This document shows, in pieces, positions 1 through 8,900 of a stretch of DNA of 13,611 bases. How positions within the stretch are numbered: the first letter of the stretch is position 1; every line of letters begins with the position of its first letter. The notes beneath the pieces are model-generated. The model was not told the DNA's origin. It made no database searches and was given only the letters and a program-made list of their open reading frames with translations. Where the stretch lies: positions 1-13,611 of the forward strand of contig JAOXYB010037240.1 of the NCBI GenBank assembly GCA_028565635.1, in the 5' to 3' direction. A program made the position numbers and the translations under genes. Source of the DNA: Phoronis ovalis. Taxonomy: Eukaryota > Phoronida > Phoronidae.

Positions 1-104
1 CCCAAAATCAATAGGCTTCATTGTCACAATGCGAGTAATATACGATTTAAGTTTCAAATGGATATCACATTGCCTTCCTGAGATATCTCGATAACGGTGA
101 ATTT

Positions 105-158
105 GACGCGGCGGACGCGGCGGACGCGGCGGACGCTGCGGACGCGGCGGACGCGGCG
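105..158 (+). repeat. Six tandem copies of a 9-bp GC-rich unit
   Basis: Six consecutive GACGCGGCG units occupy this block. The only deviation is in the fourth copy (G to T at 137). The block is a minisatellite-like core within the dispersed repeat. It gives an open frame reading Arg-Arg-Thr repeats on the plus strand, but that frame starts with a non-ATG codon and has no other support as a gene. Confidence 0.9.
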
Positions 159-177
159 GTTACAGGGTAAATCCAAA

Positions 178-204
178 GTACTTCCAGCCTACTGCTGGGG
201 GTAC
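178..204 (+). repeat. Imperfect 11-bp stem hairpin closing the dispersed repeat
   Basis: GTACTTCCAGC at 178-188 pairs with GCTGGGGGTAC at 194-204 around the 5-nt loop CTACT. As RNA, the two mismatches are G-U wobbles, so all 11 positions can pair. As DNA, 9 of 11 match. A hairpin next to a short A-rich tract is a plausible 3' end for a small non-autonomous element, or a structured part of a transcript. Confidence 0.7.
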
Positions 205-548
205 AATAAGCATACACTCAAAAAAAAATTCTCGCAAATTAAATATAAAGCTTATTGTTTAGGTTTTTTTGAGTTGATACGATGCATAAATTATTAATTA
301 AAATACATAAAGTTTAATGCAACAATTCTTTATTTATTCTACATCTTTGTCAACTGAATTTTTGAAGATGACATTTTATTTACAGTCTGCATCTTTTAAT
401 AGGCAGGAAGCACTGGGTAAATCAACTGATAGAATAGCTACGGGAAGACTATTCTATAGATATTATACAATTTGTGCAAAATATGTTTTTATATTATAAT
501 GTGTTGACTGCTTTAGGCAAGCTCTCTTATTGACTGTTACTGGAATCT

Positions 549-600
549 GTAACAACATGTTACGGTCTCTGCAAGGTATTGTAATAGTTTTTATTACAAT
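549..600. repeat. Two adjacent small perfect hairpins
   Basis: The first is GTAACA (549-554), a 3-nt loop, then TGTTAC (558-563). The second is ATTGTAATA (578-586), loop GTTTT, then TATTACAAT (592-600), a perfect 9-bp stem. They lie 14 bp apart. No longer inverted repeat or target duplication encloses them, so they may be chance AT-rich palindromes or the remnant of a small element. Confidence 0.6.
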
Positions 601-865
601 TATTTTTTATCAAGATAACTGCATATGACTTTATTGGCTGATTGAGACATATTTTATAATGCTTATGTTAGAGAAAGATTAAAATTCCACATAAAGCGGA
701 AGCACCCACCAAGTCTGTTCCCCATAATATCTGTTCCCAGACCAGTCTGGCTGGCTGATAAACCTTAAATATGTGATCTACCTGTCAAGGAGGGAACAGA
801 TCCAAATTTCTAAAGTAATTCCAACAAATGATTTATTGAGCATAAAAAACATCTTTTTTCACAAA

Positions 866-900
866 TTTCAGCTGGCAGCTAAGACTATTTCAGCTGGCAG
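866..900 (+). repeat. 13-bp direct repeat
   Basis: TTTCAGCTGGCAG occurs at 866-878 and again at 888-900, with 9 bp between the copies. Each copy contains the E-box-like palindrome CAGCTG. No function can be assigned. Confidence 0.7.
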
Positions 901-1599
901 ATACAGTTTTGCCACATATTCAACTGACTGGAGAATTTTGAAAAAATCAGCGTGCAGGTGAATGGGGCGCAAATATGGCCTTCCAATACACAAGAAAATG
1001 GTTTATCTAAGCATGCAGCATGTAAAAAATATGTTGGTTTGCCCAAAAATTTATCCTAATTGCATGCTTCTGATAAAATTTGGATATTGAAAATCAGAAT
1101 GAATGTAATAAAATAAATCAACCATTTATAATAATAGCCCTTTTGAACCTTGCTTATTTATTAGTGTTATTTTCAAATGTGTCTTGCACAGGTCACCCTC
1201 AGATAAAGGATAGTAAAATTCTGCTTAAGAATTATACAACCGCTTGGATTGGTACAAAGTTTGGACATTGGACAGGGCAGATAAACCCTTCCTACAGTGT
1301 TTTCTTGATGAATAATTTTGGTCAAGATTGACCAATGATAAGTTATTGATTCTGGATGTTATCATATATTTACAAACAAATATCTCATTAATTAGATGTC
1401 AATGTCACATTTACCAGCTCAAAATATTCCCTCCATCAAATAAATTGCTGTAGAATCAACTCACTGACTTGCCATAAGAGATTAAACATGCAGATTTATC
1501 ACCAACGTAGATTAATATTTAGTACCCTGGAGGCTTGCTACTCTGAATGGCCCTTCCAGGTATAAATATAAGTGGGCACAATTTCCTTTTCATTTCCTC

Positions 1600-1833
1600 C
1601 AGGTGTAATTATGGGTAGTTTTTTCATGTTTCTGGGATAAATTTGGGTTGTTTTAGTGGCCAATGCAGAAATCAAACAGTAAAGCTAACCTTCCATCCCA
1701 CTTCGCAACTTTTTAATATAATTTTTTGCTATTACTTGTGAATCCATCTCAATACACATTAAATCTATCTATTACAGGTGTAAACATGGGTATGGTATTT
1801 TGTAGTTTTGTTATAAATGTGGGTCTATTTTTT
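1600..1833 (+). repeat. Two diverged copies of a ~60-bp motif
   Basis: The copy at about 1600-1660 and the copy at about 1775-1833 share CAGGTGTAA, then ATGGGTA, then ATAAAT followed by TGGGT and a T-rich tail, in the same order and spacing. A third partial match (ATAAACATGG) follows near 1847-1856. The similarity is visible by eye but diverged. It may be an old tandem or dispersed duplication. Confidence 0.35.
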
Positions 1834-3803
1834 ATTGTTACCTAGATATAAACATGGTCAGGATTTTTGGGTTTGGTGGCAGCTGGTCCCCACCAAAATC
1901 ATAACCAAGTACCACCAGGGAGTTTGACCCACCAGTTACTGTACGTCACTACCAGACTGTAATCGGTGCACAAATAAAAGCCCACATAAGGCATATATAG
2001 CCACCTGAACACATTTCTTTAACATTGAAACACTTTTGTGATTTTAGAGCTGTTTTGTATTCTATGTCTATCTTTATTAACCACACAAATACAAATTAAT
2101 TCCCATGAGATGCGAAGACTACATTTTGATCAATAGACATCTAACGCTAAGTATATGCACAGGGTAGAATTGATATCTACGATATGTAATATAAACTAAT
2201 GTTGAACAAGAAAAACGTGAACATTTCTAAACAACAGTATAAATTAAGCTTTGTCAAACGTTATTTAATGGTTCAGATAGGGGTTGAAGAATATACTTCA
2301 ATGATATAAAAGACACATCCACAAAAACATAAAAATTGTCAGAAATCAGATGCATTTATCTTTTTGTATGAATGTGTCAATCAGTTAAATAGATAAACCT
2401 CTGAAATGCTGTTTTCTCTAGATTTACTCAAGTCTCATTTTTTTTTATATTATTATTCTGATAATTTTTTTGTTAATAATGATCAAAATATATAAATTTA
2501 ATTCACTGATTACAATTTTTAACTTTGTGATGAATCTGGCTAGATAGAAGAAAATGTGGAATGTATAAATTTGACTGTAAAGCTATAAGCACTGAAAATA
2601 TGATATTATGTGTCGTATAAAGATTATTTTCAAACTAATTAATTATGTTAACATTTTTAGCCAGGCTGTCTTAGACAGTTCTATGCTTTCTGTATACAAA
2701 TGTGTTCAAGGTTGTTGTAGCTCTGTGAACGAGAAGTTCAAGTATAAACAGGTCTGAAATGATACATGGCAAAATCCATCCAATGCCAGTTTTTGAACAC
2801 TAATTTATCACAGTGTAGTTACCGGATTTAAACACTAATTATACAATAGTGGTAATTTAGAAGGAAACTTAATGGAAAACACTTCAAAGCTATGATGGCT
2901 GGTTTATGAAATTATTTTCTCTAATTTCTCGTTTGCTTTTTAAAAATTTTGCTGCATGCAATTACTCGTTTTTTCAGCTTTTGTGACTTTTCTTTTAACG
3001 CTTATAAGTTCTCAACAGGTCGTAGAGTTTCTCGTAAAGTACTTTATTTTATAAAATATTTTTGATTAATTAACTAATAATATATGTCTGCAATCAGTAA
3101 TTACTTATTTATCAGGTTGCTGCGGGTCATCAAGGGATGAACCTGTGAAAAACTCCAGGTTATAACAGGGTAAGAGTGAATTCAAAGTTCAGTTTGTGTT
3201 AACTTTTGCCATCGGTAAGACGTTGTGTATGTTGTGACCAGGAAATACATCAGACTTTTGAGATGAAGGTGCAAAACTGCACTATTGTTACTGAATTAAG
3301 TTGCAGCATTCTAGTGAATGTTATTACTGTCACAGCTATTATACTGATGTCTAAAGTGACAACTGGTGGGAGAAGAGATGACATTTTATATAATAAATAT
3401 AATAATAAATCGATATGATTGGTGCAAAAAACAGACAACAAAACGAAGTGAAATAACTGGAAAGCTACAGATGACCGCTTCATAGTGGGCATCACTAAAT
3501 GTAGATTCAAATCAGAATCACTATTGGTTAGGATTAAATGTTTTACAAAAATTACGTTTTACTAACAAAAATTTTATTGGAGGCATTTCGTTATAGGATA
3601 ACTATGAACATTTTATAATTAAAAAGTAATTAAAGTCTGACTATTTCCATTATTTAAACAATTATCAATGTTTGTAACAAGTTCACATTGTGGTAGTCCA
3701 TCAAAAATCTACAGAATAAACAGGTACCAGGAAAAATATTAGTGTTTTTGATAACTTCGTTCCAGATTTAATAATCAAAACTTTCAATACTTGTTATTGG
3801 TGG

Positions 3804-3836
3804 TATATAGGCATTATTTCTGTCAGCAACACCATT
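3804..3836 (+). promoter_or_regulatory. Possible TATA box and initiator for the GPCR gene
   Basis: TATATAG sits at 3804-3810. CCATTC at 3832-3837, which resembles an initiator with A+1 at 3834, lies 30 bp downstream, the usual TATA-to-start spacing. Transcription from here would give a leader of about 140 nt to the receptor ATG. In AT-rich DNA such a match can arise by chance. A good splice-acceptor-like sequence also ends at 3883 (pyrimidine-rich, then CAG), so the leader could instead come from an upstream exon. Confidence 0.25.
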
Positions 3837-3953
3837 CAAGCACAGCTGAGTGCAAGTATTTATTCACGTCTTTTCCATATCAGTTGTTCCATTTGGCAAG
3901 ATATTTAAAAGTTTACGTGACATTAAAGCCCCAACTGGAATTACACCGTGCAC

Positions 3954-3959
3954 ATGTGA
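3954..3959 (+). promoter_or_regulatory. Start-stop minimal uORF (ATG-TGA) ahead of the GPCR
   Basis: The sequence ATGTGA gives a start codon followed directly by a stop codon, 13 nt upstream of the receptor ATG. It is the only ATG between the possible transcription start near 3834 and the main start. Its context is weak (C at -3, T at +4), so most ribosomes should scan past it. AUG-stop elements can hold ribosomes and lower downstream translation in other systems. Whether this is transcribed is not known. Confidence 0.4.
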
Positions 3960-3972
3960 GTGGGAAGCGAAG

Positions 3973-5202
3973 ATGAAAAATTTTGAGGAATCAAATTTGA
4001 TAGTGATCAGTAACTGCAACACTGAGAATCGAACATGTATGGAAATACCTGGATACTCTAGCGCACCACTGTTAATCTCTGTCTTAGGATGTATAATGAA
4101 TATTGTTGCTTTGATCGGGTTGTTGTCAATTCGGCACAGAAAGCCAAGGACAATTCTATTGCTTAGTTTATCAATCACAAATTTAATTATTGCAATTGTT
4201 TCTATAATCCTTTATATTTCCACCACCTATGCCATAAAAACAAAAGACAATTTTAATTGTTTCTTAGAAGACAGTATACATGGCAATCTGAGGAATGGAA
4301 CTGGAGCAGCAATATTTACAATCATAACAACTGTGTACATAGGAATGGTAGCCATAGAATTTTTAACATTAGTAATAATGACATTGGACATACTTGTCGC
4401 TGTTTGGCAGCCACTGCAGCACAAGTTCATAGTGACGAAACGCCGAATTCGTGTATGTCTGATAATAATTTGGTTGTTAGTTTCTGCGGGAGTCATAATA
4501 ATACCTGTACTTGGCATAACATTCAAACCAATAATAAGTGAAAAAATATACAACATCGTACGCCTATTTGTTTCATCTGCCAGTATAGTGGTTTTTGTTA
4601 TTTTATGCACTATGTATATCTTTATTTTTTACCGCATCAGAAAATATGTGTGTTTACGCGTAACTGATAAAAAATTGCAATCATTGAGAAACAGTACAAT
4701 TACTGCTGTCATGATACTAATGCTGTTTGCAATATGTTATGGTCCAGACTGCACAAGTATATTCATTGCCCTGCGGTCACCCTTTTGGAATGGTTTAGCT
4801 TACTGGTCTTTTGTAAGTGATTGTTTGCTCGTTGCAGACACAATTTTTGAACCTATCATCGTTATTTGTCGAGATCCCTTAGTAAATAAATCATTAAAGA
4901 CTTTAGCAAGAAACTGTGGATTCTGTTGTGATAAGAAAATTATGGCAGACCAGACAGGCAGAGTTAGAAATGGAAGACAGTCTGAAATGATAAATGATAA
5001 ATGTGAGAACATCATAACAGAAGAATTACATAACAACGTTGACTCCGAAACTTTAGTGGGGGATAATTCAGTGGTTTCGTACATAAATCGTGCTTGCATG
5101 GAATATGTGCAGAACCAAGGATCAATAGATGCAACAGAAAACTCAGAATATATATCTTATCAAAACAATGTTAATGGTTCTGAAGAAGTTACAAAACTTT
5201 AA
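3973..5202 (+). CDS. Intronless atypical class A (rhodopsin-like) GPCR, MECA-like, orphan
   Basis: This 409-residue plasma-membrane receptor has seven hydrophobic segments at about 31-53, 61-83, 112-136, 161-182, 195-220, 243-267 and 279-299. The first in-frame ATG (A at -3) is used as the start; an in-frame TGA lies at 3847 and no other ATG falls between. Family anchors are Asn43 in TM1, Trp167 in TM4, C-Y-G-P (255-258) in TM6 and Pro294 in TM7. Oddities: Asn70 replaces the TM2 sodium-site Asp; DRY reads Asp139-Ile-Leu; NPxxY reads Glu293-Pro-Ile-Ile-Val; the TM3 disulfide Cys and TM5 Pro are absent; extracellular loop 2 is about 12 residues without Cys. The missing disulfide, missing TM5 proline, short loop and acidic-Pro TM7 recall melanocortin/MECA-group receptors. 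N-glycosylation sequons are at Asn19 and Asn108. The tail has Cys315/318/319, possibly palmitoylated, and ends V-T-K-L, a class I PDZ-ligand pattern. The ligand is unknown. Confidence 0.85.
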   Translation: MKNFEESNLIVISNCNTENRTCMEIPGYSSAPLLISVLGCIMNIVALIGLLSIRHRKPRTILLLSLSITNLIIAIVSIILYISTTYAIKTKDNFNCFLEDSIHGNLRNGTGAAIFTIITTVYIGMVAIEFLTLVIMTLDILVAVWQPLQHKFIVTKRRIRVCLIIIWLLVSAGVIIIPVLGITFKPIISEKIYNIVRLFVSSASIVVFVILCTMYIFIFYRIRKYVCLRVTDKKLQSLRNSTITAVMILMLFAICYGPDCTSIFIALRSPFWNGLAYWSFVSDCLLVADTIFEPIIVICRDPLVNKSLKTLARNCGFCCDKKIMADQTGRVRNGRQSEMINDKCENIITEELHNNVDSETLVGDNSVVSYINRACMEYVQNQGSIDATENSEYISYQNNVNGSEEVTKL

Positions 5203-5240
5203 TTAATATTCTTGTTCCTGATTGAATAAGACAAATCTTG

Positions 5241-5743
5241 ATTAAAACATTAAGTTTTAGTTGTATATGATCAATACCATAATGATATCGCAACAAGTGC
5301 AAACTATAGCAGTTTCGTAAGATTTATGTTGTGGCTTTCATTGCTAACTTAAAAGTGTACTTAAATTATTACTCAAAAAGCTTATGACTACTAAAAGGAA
5401 CTGAATCTCTAATTATTTATGCACTTTTATAATCCTAGAGAGGTGATGTTGGTTTTATTTCCATTGAAAAGATATATGTCATATGCATAAAACTGATCTA
5501 GTCATACATCTTAATACTTTTTATCCTTCCACCCATTTGCGACACAAGATCTAATGTCATCTTTATATAAGAATACTTATAAGATTTCGGTTTGGATTGT
5601 TTATTATGCATTCAAACTTGAGAAAGAATTATATATTAAGTTGAATGTATGATAGGTTTTATTACTTTTCTTTGTAGATGTTTTCAGATGCAGTGTTTAA
5701 TCAATTTTTATAATGAAACATTGTATGATGTATCTGTATTAAA
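5241..5743 (+). promoter_or_regulatory. Candidate poly(A) signals for the GPCR transcript
   Basis: No AATAAA follows the receptor stop closely. The common variant ATTAAA occurs at 5241-5246, followed by a GT-rich stretch (TAAGTTTTAGTTGTATATG), and again at 5738-5743, also followed by GT-rich sequence. Either could end the mRNA, giving a 3' UTR of about 60 or about 560 nt. These are short motifs in AT-rich DNA and remain weak evidence. Confidence 0.25.
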
Positions 5744-5852
5744 ACACTGGAGTGTGAATTTTGTCATCATTGACCTCTGTAACTTGTATATAGTTGTAAC
5801 AGCTTAACAAATACACATGCACACACTCAGAAGAATGTGTTTATGATCTTAC

Positions 5853-5999
5853 CTCCATCATCCCTTCAATTTCATTGATGACATCTTCTGCAGTAAACAG
5901 GGGCTCCTGGTGAAGACTTGTGACAATAAGTCTGTGCATGTCAAATGCTTGTGCCAATTCTTCATCATCAGACAGGTCAAGGTCCGGAGATTCCTCCTC
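5853..5999 (-). CDS. FEZ: FEZ coding exon 4
   Basis: This exon has 147 bp and 49 codons, phase 0 at both ends, with acceptor TTGTAG and donor GAG|GTAAGA. It starts with an acidic run (E-E-E-S-P-D-L-D-L-S-D-D-E-E), then L-A-Q-A-F-D-M-H, and ends with EPLFTAEDVINEIEGMME, the conserved FEZ block just before the C-terminal coiled-coil half. The good donor shows that the gene continues to the left. Confidence 0.88.
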
Positions 6000-8900
6000 C
6001 TACAACACAACAGCAGTTTCATTCACAAGAATATACCTTCTTAAGTAGTCCAAATAAGAGACTTTCAATGAACTTTAGGCCCAATAGTTGTGTTACCAAA
6101 TAGTCATATCACCATATAGTAAAATGTTAAATGACTGAAGTTCACTGCATAGCAAGTTATAGTGTGATACATTTGGTACCATTAAAATATTAGTTCAGAG
6201 CATTAGTGTACAGAATAATTCAAGGATTTTGTTAATCTGTGCTGTATGACCAAAAGGACTGGAATAAAAGAATATTTTGATTGTGCAATTGAACAGCAAA
6301 ATTTAATTAGATGTGTAGCTAATCTTTTATTTATGATATATCATGTCATTTTCTCTGCTGATTTCAATATTGTGATTGTATACCAGCCTGCAAATGGCAA
6401 AAAAAAACCTACTTAACAAAAACAAAACTTGTCAGATATTTAGCATCAAATTTAGGAAGCATCAAATAAAAGCCAAAGGGAGCTAAACACTTTTTCTCCA
6501 CAAAAGCTAATAATTGAAATATATATATATTACAGAATGTTCATGCACCAGACTTACAGATCGTAAAGCATGTCTGGACGCAGCACATCCGAGGCACAGA
6601 ATCTGCAAGGTTATATCCATAAGGAAACTCACATGAACCTCTCTATGATAGAATAAGACTGTTCTACAGACACACAGAGACTTTATGGAAGATCTAAGAT
6701 TAAATATATTTTAAACACCATGAACTATGCTTATCTTATCATTGGGAGTAATGATTCTGCTTTTAGGAAATCAGGTTTTTTCACGATCTATGTGGGGTAC
6801 ATTTTTATTGTAACAGTTGGACATAAATAATATTTAGAGCTATCTGGTATACAGCATCGAATTATATGACTTGATGACAGTATCAATTTGTATCCTTTTG
6901 CAGGAAAACTACATTTTTAAAAAATCAACAATTGTTGTATGTTAAAGTTGTTTTTTGCCATCCTGTCTTACAATGAACCATGCAACTTACAGTCATCCCC
7001 TCTTGGTTGCAATTATTCCAAATACGTGCATACTCCAAAATCAACTTAAATGTGTCAATATTTTGTAGTTATATTTTAGAAAAATATGGATACAGAAATT
7101 TTCTATCAATTTTCTGCCTTATTAATACATTTCACATTAATTCACAAATATTAGGAATTAACTAGCAGCAAATGATTTTCACTTTCTTGCATACAGTTTA
7201 TCCCATTTTTTTAGAAACTAGTCAATTTTTCTAGTAATTAAGAAAAAAAAATCATCTCAAAGATTCTCGTTTTGAACAGTAATTACTCTAGAGCAACAAA
7301 TACCATTTTCATTTAGCAACTGAAAAATGTTATCTATATAAAATAGAGACATTCCCTTTTACAAAGTGCTGAATAAAATTCCCAGGGCTTAGCAATCACA
7401 ATACTCTATGATTTCTTTAAATTTGCAAATATCAGGTATTTAGATGACAGCCAAACAATCACAGAAATATTGACAATTTTTAGTATGATACAGAAATGTA
7501 CAAACAAAGTGACTCACTGTGTTTGCTTCAAGATTCAGTGCTTTGGTAGTTAGCTCCCTTGTGTACGACTTTGACCAGTCAATTGGAAGAATATTTCCAA
7601 AGTTACCTGTTATTGTCCACCACATCCTACAACAGACAACGACATAGTCATATATATATGCATTGTACATGTTTGGATAAACACATGGAAAGCAATTTTT
7701 GTAACAGGTTCACATTTCACACAGGATAGTTTGTCCAATGCCCAACCACAAGTTGTAAATACTTGAGAGTGAGCATGATTTTAAAATGCTGGTTTTATTG
7801 CTGTAAGAATACAAGCTGCTCAGTGAACATGACAAAGCAGTATCACTGCAAATTTTGATGATTCCTGCCTCATATTACAGAAGGCCAAATGTGAAGCAAC
7901 AGTTACACTTACAAGATTTCTTTATTTTTATGCTACATCAACAGTGTTCTCCATAAAATAGTGTATACATGTTCAGGGCCAATGATACTATTTATGAAAA
8001 CCCCAAACTTGGATAGATAAAATGTTGATAAATAATACAAAGTTTATGTACTGAAGTTCATTGGTGCCCTGGACAAGTATAGATTTCACATGGTGTAAAA
8101 AAATACAGCATGAGCAATATCTTATTCTTAGTATATTCATCCCAGGGCGGCATTTCTGGGTTTTGTTTTGGGGGGGTGCACTGGTAAGTGTTAAACATTT
8201 GGACCAACTCTGCGTCTAAATTGTTGAAAATACTGTTATGTTGTTTTATGTGTTACTGTAAACTATTTTCTGTTAAAAGCAGACCTAAAAAATACATTTC
8301 CAAAGGACATCATCACTGTCTCAAAAACTACTCCCAAATATACCACAAGGATGTAAAATTGCACCAAAATTCATCAACATATTGTACGAGCCAGTGGCAC
8401 ATCCCTTTTAGCTCCAAACACTAAGAGTATCCTTGGGACATTCACACATGAGCCCATAATAAATTATACATACAGCACAGTTCTAATATATTTCTACCTT
8501 GCTTAATTCATTTGTGAATTCAAATCATCTAATAAATATTTCTATAAATTATGAAACTAATGGTTCTTATATGCTACATAACAGGAGTAATTTTTTAACA
8601 TCAACTCTGCCTAGACATTAAATAACAAATTCGCACATGAACTTGGAAGCTTAATGCATTAATATGCAAAGCAGAAACAAAATGGAAGCAGTCAAAGGGA
8701 TCAATAAAAAAATCAATGATAATTATGCTTCCTAAAGTACTAGACTCATATAACGTTTTCTATGCATAAAGATATTTGGCTTATTTTCTGTGAAATTTTG
8801 ATTAAATTTATGATATGTGAACAAATACTAAATATATTTTCCTGTTTCAATAATGCCTTTAAAAGTCAACTTATGATCACAGGGATCTCTAAAAACAATT

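Larger units (their letters stand above)
1..204 (+). repeat. Partial dispersed repeat, mollusc type (AT lead-in, GC tandem block, terminal hairpin)
   Basis: The stretch opens with a CCCAAAATCAATAGGCTTCA-type lead-in, continues through a 'GAGATATCTCGATAACGG' box, then a 9-bp GC-rich tandem array, and closes with an imperfect hairpin followed by an A-rich tail near 220-228. From memory this order matches a short dispersed sequence found many times in bivalve genomes and in the UTRs of their transcripts, often near open frames but coding for nothing. The GC-rich core stands out sharply from the AT-rich flanks. The left end may lie outside the window. No transposase, terminal inverted repeats or clear target-site duplication is visible, so the mobilisation class is unknown; a SINE-like or other non-autonomous element is possible. 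Confidence 0.5.
205..3790. other. AT-rich non-coding region with no supportable exon
   Basis: No open frame here starts with ATG and also resembles a known protein; the longest frames are short and AT-driven. I searched the minus strand by eye for the missing C-terminal FEZ coiled-coil exons and did not find them. The stretch holds small repeats listed separately: hairpins at 549-600, a 13-bp direct repeat at 866-878 and 888-900, and a diverged repeat pair at about 1600-1833. A loose duplication occurs at 2796-2855, where AACACTAATT begins two similar units. If FEZ continues to the left, all of this is FEZ intron. Confidence 0.55.

Noticed and set aside
97-297. 66-codon frame with Arg-Arg-Thr repeats
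   Set aside because: It begins with a non-ATG codon and its content comes from the 9-bp tandem array of the dispersed repeat.
1080-1331. 83-codon frame with a signal-peptide-like hydrophobic stretch
   Set aside because: It starts with TTG; the first in-frame ATG is near its end. No similarity to a known family and no convincing splice sites.
1409-1470. Possible minus-strand splice donors (GTGAGT, GTAAAT) as further FEZ exons
   Set aside because: The segments they bound contain stops or lack FEZ-like residues in every phase.
3250-3510. 86-codon minus-strand frame
   Set aside because: Non-conserved-looking AT-rich frame. It does not match the missing FEZ coiled-coil region, which was what I was looking for there.
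3850-3972. 41-residue N-terminal extension of the receptor
   Set aside because: It would begin with GTG. The frame has a stop at 3847-3849 and no ATG before 3973, so it is treated as 5' leader.
6521-6534. AT dinucleotide run
   Set aside because: Too short to be a meaningful microsatellite in DNA this AT-rich.
8188-8424. 78-codon plus-strand frame
   Set aside because: Starts with GTG, low-complexity Cys/Lys/His-rich translation, lies in FEZ intron 1, no recognisable domain.
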